Shown: piece after piece, positions 1 to 7,835 of the stretch | Layout of the letters: each line of letters opens with the position of its first letter | How positions within the stretch are numbered: the first letter of the stretch is position 1 | Assembly: GCA_009839425.1 (NCBI GenBank) | Contig: VXPS01000110.1 | Location: forward strand, 1-34,593 | Length of the DNA stretch: 34,593 bases | Direction of reading: 5' to 3' | Source of the DNA: Chloroflexota bacterium | GTDB taxonomy: Bacteria; Chloroflexota; UBA11872 | Notes under the pieces: model-generated | Database searches by the model: none | What the model saw: the letters and a program-made list of their open reading frames with translations, nothing else | What the model was told of the DNA's origin: nothing | Made by a program: the position numbers and the translations under genes

Positions 1-288
1 GGCATGATGCTGGTGCAGACGCTCCTTGTTGGAATGGGAATCCTGGCGGGCCCGGCCTACCCGACGACGGTGCTCCCTGATTGGGCCCAGGTGGCCGGCC
101 ACCTGCTTCCCCCGACCTGGATGATTCGCGGTCTCCGAGCGACGCTCGTCTTCAACGACGCCTCAGCCGCGTGGGTGTCGGTCGCGGCGTTACTCGGTCT
201 TGGACTCGTCTTCGGTGTCTGCGGGATATGGCTGTTCAGACGATTCGACCGCGACGCCCGACAGCGAGGGCATCTTGAGGCCTTCTAG
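1..288 (+). CDS. ABC-2 type transporter permease, 3' part only
   Basis: This is the C-terminal part of an integral membrane subunit of an ABC-2 type (drug or polysaccharide) exporter. The reading frame is open from the first base, so the N-terminus lies outside the window. Two hydrophobic segments are visible, near codons 5-20 and 58-76, followed by a basic tail (FRRFDRDARQRG). The loop before the last segment (TTVLPDWAQ, then LLPPTWMIRGLR) matches the loop of the next gene (ITILPWSVR, then ALPHTYVLDALR). The two are therefore tandem paralogues and probably form a heterodimeric channel. The partner ATPase gene would be expected upstream, outside the window. Family assignment is fairly sure; the substrate is unknown. 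Confidence 0.75.
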   Translation, partial: GMMLVQTLLVGMGILAGPAYPTTVLPDWAQVAGHLLPPTWMIRGLRATLVFNDASAAWVSVAALLGLGLVFGVCGIWLFRRFDRDARQRGHLEAF

Positions 289-1108
289 GGTTCAGCGCGT
301 TGGTCGCGTAGCCGCCGTAGTGCTGGCTGCGTTCGCCCAGATGTGGCGCGAGCACAACCGCTTTCGGGTTGTGTGGGCTGCCCGAATGGTCACAACCTTC
401 CTGTTCCTCGCGCCAATCTTTTTGATGAGCCGGGCTTATGGTTCCGAGGGTTTCGCGGCCAGCGGCGGTGGTCGCGACTTCGTCACCTTCGCGGCCGTCG
501 GTCTTGTGGTTATCGGTGCCGCCACGCGGCCCATGGCGGCGACCATCGCGTACTTCAGAAATGCGAATCGTGTCGGTCTTCTCCCTGCCCTGTGGACGAC
601 GCCCGCCCCACGCTGGGCCCTCGGTCTGGGTGCGTCCCTCGCGGCGCTCACAGATGCGGTAGTTGAGGGCGCAATCGTCATTGCCCTGGCGTTTCTAGTC
701 TTTGGTCCGTCGACGCAGGCCGTGTCGATGTTGGCTGTCATCCCGCTGCTCTTCGGTCTCGCGACGTTCTGGGGGCTTGGTCTCGTGTTCGGCAGCCTGT
801 TCCTGGCCACCCGCTTGTGGGCTGCCGAGGCAGTCGTGAGCGGCATCCTCCTGGCTCTGGCCGGCACCGTATTTCCAATCACGATCCTGCCGTGGTCCGT
901 CCGCTGGCTGAGCTACGCGCTTCCCCACACGTATGTGCTGGACGCCCTGCGCCACCTGGTTCTTGGAACTCCAACCATCGCGCCGCTGCCCGTCGACCTG
1001 GCAATTGCCGGCGCCAGTGCGGTTCTTGCCGTGCTCGGAGGCATCGTTTTGTTTCGGCGAGCCGAACGCGAAGCCGCTCGTCGCGGCGTCATCGGGCTCT
1101 ACACCTGA
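275..1108 (+). CDS. ABC-2 type transporter permease
   Basis: This is a complete ABC-2 membrane permease of about 277 residues with roughly six hydrophobic segments and a basic C-terminal tail (FRRAEREAARRG), like the preceding gene. I place the start at the TTG at 275, which overlaps the upstream stop codon by 14 bases and has a GAGGG ribosome site at 266-270. The frame is also open back to a start at 200, but that would add 25 polar residues translated from inside the upstream gene. A GTG at 320 is a third option. The overlap implies translational coupling and equal expression of the two permeases. Export substrate cannot be read from the sequence. Confidence 0.8.
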   Translation: MRPSRVQRVGRVAAVVLAAFAQMWREHNRFRVVWAARMVTTFLFLAPIFLMSRAYGSEGFAASGGGRDFVTFAAVGLVVIGAATRPMAATIAYFRNANRVGLLPALWTTPAPRWALGLGASLAALTDAVVEGAIVIALAFLVFGPSTQAVSMLAVIPLLFGLATFWGLGLVFGSLFLATRLWAAEAVVSGILLALAGTVFPITILPWSVRWLSYALPHTYVLDALRHLVLGTPTIAPLPVDLAIAGASAVLAVLGGIVLFRRAEREAARRGVIGLYT

Positions 1109-1250
1109 TACTTGGCGACTGGCAGTTGGTTGCGGCCCGAAAAGTACCGGCGCAATCAGTAGCGGCGCGTGCGCGCTGATAACCTCACACGCTGGTCGTT
1201 TCGGTCATGTGCTTTACGATGCTTGGGGTTCCGAGCGATATCTGTTGTGT

Positions 1251-1280
1251 CGTGAACTACGGTTCACGGGGCTGTATATT
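1251..1280 (+). promoter_or_regulatory. Possible operator and -10 box upstream of the MMPL transporter
   Basis: A perfect 7-base inverted repeat, CGTGAACTACGGTTCACG (1251-1268), is followed seven bases later by TATATT (1275-1280), a good -10 candidate. No convincing -35 box is present; the palindrome occupies that position. This arrangement is typical of repressor operators in front of efflux genes, but no regulator gene lies nearby. A transcript starting here would have a leader of roughly 155 bases. The rest of the 1109-1443 gap shows only the second palindrome listed below. Confidence 0.35.
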
Positions 1281-1323
1281 GCCGCGAGTCTCCTCTCCAA
1301 CCCGGGCGGATGAGAGTCAACGT

Positions 1324-1336
1324 GGACGCAGCGTCC
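1324..1336. repeat. Short palindrome in the MMPL leader
   Basis: GGACGCAGCGTCC is a perfect inverted repeat with 6-base arms and one central base. It lies in the presumed 5' leader of the MMPL gene. It could be a second protein-binding site or a tight RNA hairpin; no T-tract follows, so it is not an obvious terminator. Confidence 0.3.
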
Positions 1337-1443
1337 TCCGGTCGCGCCGCTCAGGCGATCTGGCAGCCGTCGCAATCCGTCGCGCGATACCGAAACGCCA
1401 GCGAATCTTTGGTCACCGGTCGTTGCATGGAGGGAGTTAAGCC

Positions 1444-3630
1444 TTGACTGGATATCTGGCCCGCATTAGCGCCCGGCGGCCGCTCGTCACGCTGGCAGTC
1501 TGGCTTGTCGTCGCGGTTGTTGCGGGCGGACTGAGTCAGGCGTTGCTCGATAGCGCCACGACCACCGAACTGAAATTGGGCTCGGGTGCACGATCGCAGC
1601 AAGCGGCGGAACTGCTGGAAGACAGGCTCCGAGGCCCAGAACCGATAACGGAAATCGTAATCGTTCAGTCCGAGAATCTGACCGTCGACGATCCCGCGTT
1701 CAAGACCAAGGTCGAGACGGTATTTGGACAGATCGTTGCCCTCGGTCCCGACGCGGTCACGGCCGGCCTGAACTATTACCTGACCGGTGACGAGCGGCAG
1801 GTATCGCCCGATCGCCGGACCACGCTCATGCCCTTCCGGCTTGCCGGCAACCTCAATGAGGCCGAGGGACACGCCGAGCACATCCTGGGGATCGTCGAAG
1901 CAGCCGACGGGGTGGACGGGTTCCGCGTGCTGACGAGCGGCAGAGCCAGCATTTCCGTTGAGCAGAACGAGCTTGCGTTGCATGACCTGGAGCAGGGCGA
2001 ACGGTTTGGCATTCCCGTGGCCCTGCTCATCCTGGTGGCGCTGTTTGGATCGCTGGTCGCGGCACTTGCGCCGATTGGCCTCGCCATCGTCGCCATCGTC
2101 ATTGCCCTCGGCCTCGTTGCGGTGATCGGCCAGGCGTTTCAGTTGGTGTTCTTCGTCACGCTGATGGTCACGATGATCGGCCTGGCCGTCGGCATCGACT
2201 ATTCGCTGCTCATCATCGCCCGATTCCGCGAGGAAATGGACCGCGGCCTGGACAAGCTCGAGGCGGCCGAGCGCGCCGGCTCGACGGCCGGCCGTACCGT
2301 CCTCTTCAGCGGCGTCACCGTCATGATTGCCATCTGCGGAATGCTGATCGTCCCATTCCTCTTCTTCCAGTCCCTGGCCATCGGCGCCATCCTGGTCGTG
2401 GCCGTTGCCCTGGCGGCCACGTTGACACTGCTTCCGGCCGTGCTGGCGCTGCTTGGACCACGGGTGAACCTGCTGCCGGTGCCGTTGCTCGGCCGCTTCA
2501 AGGTGACCAGCCCCGACCATTCAAAGGCAGGGTTCTGGGAGTTCATTACCGAGAAAGTTATGCGCTTCCCGGTCATCAGCATCCTCGCCATCGCCGTGCC
2601 AATGATCGTGTTGACGATCTTCTACTTCGACATCAAGACCGGCCTGAGCGGTGTCGATGCTTTCCCGGAGGGCACGCAGAGTCGCGAGGCCTTTTATGTC
2701 CTCGAAGAGAACTTCTCGTTCGGCATCGTCAATCCGGTCGAAGTCGTCGTCGACGGCAACGTCAACAGCCCCGAGGTCCAGGGCGCGGTTCAGCGCCTGC
2801 AGGCCACCCTCAGCAATGACCCCAGGTTCCCGATTCCTCCGGTTCCAACCGTCAACGATGCGGGTGACCTGGCGCTCTTGACGCTTGTAATCCACGGGGA
2901 ATCGAGCAGCCAGGCTGCGGTTGACGCCGTCACGGCTTTGCGCGACGAGTACATCCCGGCGGCATTTGAAGGCGTGCAGGCGAACGTTCTGGTGGGCGGT
3001 GTGACCGCCATTACGGCTGATGTGTTCGAGATTGTTGAGATCTACACGCCCTTCGTATTCCTGTTCGTCCTCGGATTCAGCTTCATCGTGCTGATGCTGG
3101 TCTTCCGCTCGATCGTCATCCCGATAAAGGCCGTCATCATGAACCTGCTGTCCGTGGGCGCCTCCTACGGATTGCTGGTCCTGGTTTTCCAGAAAGGCGT
3201 GGCGACCGAACTGCTGGGGTTCCGCCACGCGGAAGTCGTGGATGCCTGGATCCCGCTGTTCCTGTTTTCCATCCTGTTCGGACTCTCCATGGACTACCAC
3301 GTATTCCTGTTGAGCCGCATCCGTGAACGCTACGACCACACCGGGGACAACGCCGAGGCGGTGGCGTACGGGCTGCGCTCGACTGCCGGGATCATTACCG
3401 GGGCGGCCCTGATCATGGTCGCCGTGTTCGGCGGCTTTGCGCTGGGCGAAACCATCATCAATCAGCAGGTCGGCTTCGGGTTGGCCGTCGCCGTGTTCCT
3501 TGACGCGACTCTCGTCCGATCCGTATTGGTTCCGGCTAGCATGGAGGTACTGGGCAAGCGCAACTGGTACTTGCCCTCATTCCTGCGCTGGCTACCCGAC
3601 GTGAGGGTTGAACCCGCCGAGGACGAATAA
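1444..3630 (+). CDS. MMPL/RND family transporter
   Basis: This 728-residue protein of the MMPL branch of the RND superfamily exports lipids or small hydrophobic molecules using the proton gradient. It has the usual doubled plan: one N-terminal membrane helix (about 15-32), a soluble domain (about 40-180), a block of five helices (about 185-340), then a second helix, soluble domain and helix block. The proton-relay Asp-Tyr pairs are present in both halves: GIDYSLL at about 250-256 and SMDYHVF at about 615-621. The length suits a compact MmpL. The start is TTG, supported by a strong ribosome site GGAGGGAG at 1429-1436, seven bases upstream. A DUF2236 oxygenase gene follows after nine bases and is probably co-transcribed. 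Substrate unknown. Confidence 0.9.
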   Translation: MTGYLARISARRPLVTLAVWLVVAVVAGGLSQALLDSATTTELKLGSGARSQQAAELLEDRLRGPEPITEIVIVQSENLTVDDPAFKTKVETVFGQIVALGPDAVTAGLNYYLTGDERQVSPDRRTTLMPFRLAGNLNEAEGHAEHILGIVEAADGVDGFRVLTSGRASISVEQNELALHDLEQGERFGIPVALLILVALFGSLVAALAPIGLAIVAIVIALGLVAVIGQAFQLVFFVTLMVTMIGLAVGIDYSLLIIARFREEMDRGLDKLEAAERAGSTAGRTVLFSGVTVMIAICGMLIVPFLFFQSLAIGAILVVAVALAATLTLLPAVLALLGPRVNLLPVPLLGRFKVTSPDHSKAGFWEFITEKVMRFPVISILAIAVPMIVLTIFYFDIKTGLSGVDAFPEGTQSREAFYVLEENFSFGIVNPVEVVVDGNVNSPEVQGAVQRLQATLSNDPRFPIPPVPTVNDAGDLALLTLVIHGESSSQAAVDAVTALRDEYIPAAFEGVQANVLVGGVTAITADVFEIVEIYTPFVFLFVLGFSFIVLMLVFRSIVIPIKAVIMNLLSVGASYGLLVLVFQKGVATELLGFRHAEVVDAWIPLFLFSILFGLSMDYHVFLLSRIRERYDHTGDNAEAVAYGLRSTAGIITGAALIMVAVFGGFALGETIINQQVGFGLAVAVFLDATLVRSVLVPASMEVLGKRNWYLPSFLRWLPDVRVEPAEDE

Positions 3631-3639
3631 CTCCGCGAT

Positions 3640-4848
3640 ATGGATCCAGGGACATCGCGAGCTGCTGGGGCGGATCTACCAACCTGCTATCGCGATGGTT
3701 ACGCCAGGGCGCGTGCGCTCGATGCGAAGGTAGCCGCCAACTACGTCGCCCACACCCGCATTGGCGATCCGGTGGCCGACGCAATGATGGCCGCGCTGGA
3801 AGAACTCGGCCCGCGAGAATCGTGGCGGATTGTTCAGGCCGCCATGGACAATTTGGAGGACGAAAGCACGCTGAACGATGCGCCGCGCGAAGTCCGGGAC
3901 TTCTTTGAGGAGTTGAAGACCCCGCCCGATTGGGTGGACGAGGCGTCGCTGATCCCCGGGATGCGCATGTTTCATCGCAATTCCAGGATCATCCTGGGGG
4001 CGTTCGTCGGCGGGACGCTGGTCGAAGGGTTCGCGACCAATATCAGCAAGTCGTTCTTTACGACTGGCCGGCTGCGCGAGCAGGGCGTTCGACGCTTGAA
4101 GCAAAACAACCGGCACATGCTGGAGATGTTCGTCCCTGGTGGCATGGATCGAGGCGGCGATGGCTGGAAACTGTCAGTTCGAGTCCGCATGGTTCACGCC
4201 CAGGTTCGGCGCCTGCTCGCAAACTCAGGCGATTGGGACTTTGATGAACTGGGCGAACCCGTGAGCGCCGCGCACCTTGGCTTTGCCATTACGGCCTTTT
4301 CCGCGCGACTGCTTAAGCACATGAAGAGTCTGGGCGCCGTCTATGACGACGAAGAACGCGCCAGTTTCATGCAGGTTTGGCGCTATAGCGGCTACCTGAT
4401 GGGCATTCCCGAGTCGATCTTGTACCGAGATGAAGCCGAAGCGTTGCGAATCTTCGAGATTGGCGGGATCTGTGAGCCCGAGCCGGACTTCGAGTGCATC
4501 GCAATGGCGAACTCACTGATCAACTCCGCCCCGCTGCTGATCGGGCTGACCGACCCCGAACAGCGCCGCCACCTTGCCAAGTACGTCTACCGGGTATCCC
4601 GCGCGCTCATCGGCAAGGACCTTGCGAACAAGCTCAAATATCCGCGCAGCCCAACGATCGGCGTTCTGCCCTGGTTCCGCATGCAAGGCCGAATCGAACG
4701 CACGTTGGGCCGGCTCTTTCACAAGCACCTGCAACAGACCAACTACACCAATCTCACGTCGTTGCTTGAAGTGTCGGTCTTTGACGAGGCCGGAATCAGC
4801 TACAAGATGCCTGATCATGTGTACGCTGAAGAATCCACCAAGTGGTAG
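3640..4848 (+). CDS. DUF2236 oxygenase-family protein (Lcp/MpaB-like)
   Basis: This 402-residue protein matches the DUF2236 family, which includes the haem-dependent rubber oxygenase Lcp and the fungal oxygenase MpaB. The family's helical core is recognisable: LVEGFATNISKSFFTTGRL at about 127-145, then RVRMVHAQVRRLL at about 181-193, whose histidine (about 186) lies where Lcp has its axial haem ligand. The C-terminal half is also helix-rich, and I see no signal peptide, so it is probably cytoplasmic or peripheral to the membrane. It lies nine bases after the MMPL gene, suggesting a joint role with a hydrophobic substrate such as an isoprenoid or lipid. Haem binding and substrate are inferred from the family only. 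Confidence 0.75.
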   Translation: MDPGTSRAAGADLPTCYRDGYARARALDAKVAANYVAHTRIGDPVADAMMAALEELGPRESWRIVQAAMDNLEDESTLNDAPREVRDFFEELKTPPDWVDEASLIPGMRMFHRNSRIILGAFVGGTLVEGFATNISKSFFTTGRLREQGVRRLKQNNRHMLEMFVPGGMDRGGDGWKLSVRVRMVHAQVRRLLANSGDWDFDELGEPVSAAHLGFAITAFSARLLKHMKSLGAVYDDEERASFMQVWRYSGYLMGIPESILYRDEAEALRIFEIGGICEPEPDFECIAMANSLINSAPLLIGLTDPEQRRHLAKYVYRVSRALIGKDLANKLKYPRSPTIGVLPWFRMQGRIERTLGRLFHKHLQQTNYTNLTSLLEVSVFDEAGISYKMPDHVYAEESTKW

Positions 4849-4991
4849 CTCGACTTAGAGCGCGAGCGACCTGACGACTCCCGGCGAAACGGGCGTCGCC
4901 TGAATCTCAGATAGGTCAGCAAGCCCGTAGCGATGCTGGGCGGGCGACGAGACTCCAGCCGGTCGGCGCAGACAAGTCCGCACCGCGTCAA

Positions 4992-5738
4992 TCAGGATTG
5001 AGCGGAGTCCGCCACAGTCTTCGAGTTGCCAGTCTGCCGCCGGTCCAGGCGCAGACGGCCGCGCGTGCCCGCAAGGTCTTTGAGTCGCGAGGACTCTTCC
5101 CATGTGCCGTCAACGTAGCCAGCCTGCTTGTAAAACTCGCGTGCGGCGCGGTTTTCGGCCAGCACGTACAGGCTGCAGGCGGACGACTGGCGATCCGCGT
5201 GCTGGTGCACATCGGCCAGCAATGCCTTGGCTACGCCGTTGCCCCGGTGCTTTGGGAACACCGCCAGGTACGGGATGAACCAATGATCCGCCGGTACGGC
5301 AGGGCTTGCGCGGATCAGCATCCGTAGCCTCGGCAAGAGCCGGAAAAACCGCCACGGACCGTACACGCGCAGGTAGGCCAACATCGTGGCTCGGTAGCGT
5401 CGCGCCAACTCCGTCCACGGCGCGTGGGACACCATGCCGGCCACCTGGCCGTGGACCTCGGCCAACGTAACGAGGTCGTAGCTCCACAGCGTCCCGGTTC
5501 GAGCGAAGAGCCGCTCCAGGTAGCTCGTGGAAGCCCCCTCGACTCCGAGACCAAACACGGCGTCCGCCAGTTCCGGAGTCAGCGCTTCGCGCAGCAGATG
5601 ACCTGCGGAACGCTTGTCCTCCAGTCGGGCGCGACGGAGCTTTGGCCCTGCCGCCGTGGGCCGGAGACGCTGAGCGACGTTGAGATCAATGTCGGCAACG
5701 GCTTCCGCCGTCGCACTCGCCAGCACAGCCCCGCTCAT
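4992..5738 (-). CDS. GNAT family N-acetyltransferase
   Basis: This is a 248-residue acetyltransferase of the GNAT superfamily, transferring an acetyl group from acetyl-CoA to an unknown amine. The CoA-binding motif is HRGNGVAKALL at about 164-174, in the R/Q-x-x-G-x-G/A pattern. The usual C-terminal helix motif AREFYKQAGYV follows at about 198-208. The region between 100 and 150, with two arginine-rich aromatic helices, is typical of GNATs with an inserted lid. The first 30 residues are not part of the fold and the start could be debated, but no good alternative exists. It is convergent with the DUF2236 gene across a 143-base gap, in which I see only a weak hairpin near 4880-4900. Confidence 0.85.
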   Translation of the reverse strand: MSGAVLASATAEAVADIDLNVAQRLRPTAAGPKLRRARLEDKRSAGHLLREALTPELADAVFGLGVEGASTSYLERLFARTGTLWSYDLVTLAEVHGQVAGMVSHAPWTELARRYRATMLAYLRVYGPWRFFRLLPRLRMLIRASPAVPADHWFIPYLAVFPKHRGNGVAKALLADVHQHADRQSSACSLYVLAENRAAREFYKQAGYVDGTWEESSRLKDLAGTRGRLRLDRRQTGNSKTVADSAQS

Positions 5739-5776
5739 TCTCCGGGCGGCCTCCCAACGCGTACCGGATAAAATCT

Positions 5777-5806
5777 ATTTTGCGGAGACTAGCGGCTATC
5801 TGTCGA
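5777..5806 (-). promoter_or_regulatory. Possible promoter for the GNAT gene
   Basis: On the minus strand, TCGACA (5806-5801) and CAAAAT (5782-5777) are separated by 18 bases and match the -35 and -10 consensus at five and four of six positions. The -10 box is about 38 bases from the GNAT start. The short AT-rich patch stands out in otherwise GC-rich sequence. This rests on consensus matching alone. Confidence 0.3.
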
Positions 5807-5891
5807 GCGGGCGTGAAGCCTGTGTGCAAGTCCTATGCACGCGGCCAACGAGAATCTGGTCAAATGCCGCAGGCGCAAACCTGGCGGCGTT

Positions 5892-7730
5892 TCACCACCC
5901 CAGCGCGTGCCCGATGATTCCTTTCGGCGACACCGCTCCCGCGATCACGCCGCCCGGCCCGCCGTATCGGATCCCCATCGGCTTGCCGTTGGCCCAGTCA
6001 TCGGTGACTTCCACCTCGTGCCCGCGTCGCTCGAGTTCCACCAGCACCTCGCCGCTGATGCGTCCCTCGGCCACCAGCCGTCCCGGGTATGCCTCGCGCG
6101 GGTAGAACGACGACGGGAAATGCACGGAGTGCACCGTCGGCGCGTCCAGCGCTTCCTGCAGGTTCATGCCGAAGTGCACGCAGTTCAGGAAGAACTGCAG
6201 CGTCCATTGATCCTGCCCGTCGCCGCCCGGCGTGCCGAACACCATATGCGGCTCGCCGTTTCTCGTCACCAGTGATGGCGTCAGCGTCGCCCGCGGCCGC
6301 TTGCGCGGCGCCAGCGCGTTGGGCCGCAGTGGGTTCAAATAGAACATCTGTCCGCGCGTGCCCAGCGGAAAACCCAGGCCTCGAATAACCGGCGAAGTCC
6401 CCAGCCACCCGCCGCTCGGCGTGGCCGCCACCATGTTGCCCTCGTGGTCCACGGCGTCCAGGTGCGTGGTGTCGCCCACGTGCGCGTGGCCCAGCCCCAG
6501 GTCCCGAACCTCGCGCGCTGCCACCTGCAGCGCCCGCCGGTTGTCCTCCGCTACCTCATTCGTCGCGTAGGCCGGGAATCCGCCGCCCGCGTCGCCCGGT
6601 CGCATGTCCCGTGACGCCTGCTCGCCCACCAACGCCCGACGCTCGTCCGCGTAGTCCTTCGATAGCAGCCGCTCGAACGGCACGTCGTCGAACTTCGGAT
6701 CGCCGTAATGCGCCTCGCGGTCGGCAAAGGCCAGCTTGGCGCACTCGATCAGCGTGTGCAGGTAGTTCGCCGAGTTGTGCCCCATCGCCGCCAGATCAAA
6801 ACCCTCCAGCAGCGTCAACTGCTGAAGGAACACCGGACCTTGCGTCCAGCTCGAGCACTTATGCACGTCCAGGCCGTGGTAGTTCACGGACACCGGCTCG
6901 TTGAACTCCGCTTCCCAGTCCGCGAAGTCCTCGAAGCTCAGCAATCCGGCGTGCGCCGAGCCGCTGGCGTCTTCGACCGGCGTGCTGATGAAGTCCAGGA
7001 TTCGCTCGGCAATCTCGCCCTTGTAGAAGGCGTCGCGCGCGGCCTCGATGCCCGCTATACGGCCGCGTCCTGCGGCCGCTTTCTCCGCTCGACACAGGAC
7101 GCGCAACGTCGCCGCCCACTCGGGATTCCGATGCAACTCGCCCACCTCTGGCGCCTTGCCGCCGGGCAGGTACACCTCGCCGGAGCTTGGATACAGCTCC
7201 GTGAACTTGTCCACGTTGCTGGCCAGGCTGTTGTACAGGCTGTCGTAGACCGGATACCCGTTCTCGGCCAGGTCGATTGCCGGCTGCAACACTTCGCCGA
7301 AGCTCAGGGTTCCAAACCGCGCCAGCGCCGCCGCCCAGGTACCCACCACGGCGGGCACGCAGGCCGGCAGGTAGCCGTCGCCCGGGACCAGGTCGATCCC
7401 GTGCTCCCGGCACCAGTCGATCGTGAACGCCTGCGCCGACCAGCCCATGCCGCTGAGCTCGTACACCTTGCCTTCGCGCGCCGAATAGATCAGCGTCGGC
7501 ACTTCGCCCGCCAGCCCGTTGCTCTGCGGCTCCAGCAGGTTCAGGCAAAAGCACATCGCCGCCGCCGCGTCGATCGCGTTGCCGCCCTGCTCCATCATCC
7601 GGAACCCGGCGGCCGTCGCCAGGTAATGCCCCGAGGTCACCACCCCTCGCCGTCCCATCACCACCGGCCGCGTCGTAAACCCCGTCCGCATCCCCACGCT
7701 GCGATCACCCAAAAACGTCGTAATCGTCAT
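5892..7730 (-). CDS. Gamma-glutamyltransferase family protein
   Basis: This 612-residue Ntn-hydrolase belongs to the gamma-glutamyltransferase family, which cleaves gamma-glutamyl bonds (glutathione and relatives) after autocatalytic processing into two chains. The processing site and nucleophile are seen in GDTTHLDAVDHEGNMVA at about 419-435, where the first Thr of TTH (about 421) would become the new N-terminus. N-terminal family motifs are VVTSGHYLATAAG and GGNAIDAAAA (about 30-58). The substrate-binding PGGDGQDQ at about 501-508 resembles the usual PGG motif. The Gly-rich segment normally read as GGGGF is here GLAGEVPTLIY, an atypical form. No signal peptide is seen, so it is probably cytoplasmic. 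ATG at 7730 is used; ATG at 7691, preceded by GTGGGG, is a good alternative. Confidence 0.88.
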   Translation of the reverse strand: MTITTFLGDRSVGMRTGFTTRPVVMGRRGVVTSGHYLATAAGFRMMEQGGNAIDAAAAMCFCLNLLEPQSNGLAGEVPTLIYSAREGKVYELSGMGWSAQAFTIDWCREHGIDLVPGDGYLPACVPAVVGTWAAALARFGTLSFGEVLQPAIDLAENGYPVYDSLYNSLASNVDKFTELYPSSGEVYLPGGKAPEVGELHRNPEWAATLRVLCRAEKAAAGRGRIAGIEAARDAFYKGEIAERILDFISTPVEDASGSAHAGLLSFEDFADWEAEFNEPVSVNYHGLDVHKCSSWTQGPVFLQQLTLLEGFDLAAMGHNSANYLHTLIECAKLAFADREAHYGDPKFDDVPFERLLSKDYADERRALVGEQASRDMRPGDAGGGFPAYATNEVAEDNRRALQVAAREVRDLGLGHAHVGDTTHLDAVDHEGNMVAATPSGGWLGTSPVIRGLGFPLGTRGQMFYLNPLRPNALAPRKRPRATLTPSLVTRNGEPHMVFGTPGGDGQDQWTLQFFLNCVHFGMNLQEALDAPTVHSVHFPSSFYPREAYPGRLVAEGRISGEVLVELERRGHEVEVTDDWANGKPMGIRYGGPGGVIAGAVSPKGIIGHALGW

Positions 7731-7835
7731 TCGCTATCACTCCGTCCGACGCCAGCGCGGCCACAGATCGCAGCTTAGCCCGATCCCCGCACCGCCATTG
7801 GTCCAGCGCCCAGTCACGCGAGCCACGGACGAAGA

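Noticed and set aside
1351-2520. Long minus-strand open frame of 389 codons
   Set aside because: It lies opposite the MMPL gene, has a low-complexity composition rich in His, Gln, Asp and Arg, and no recognisable motifs; it is a mirror of GC-rich coding sequence.
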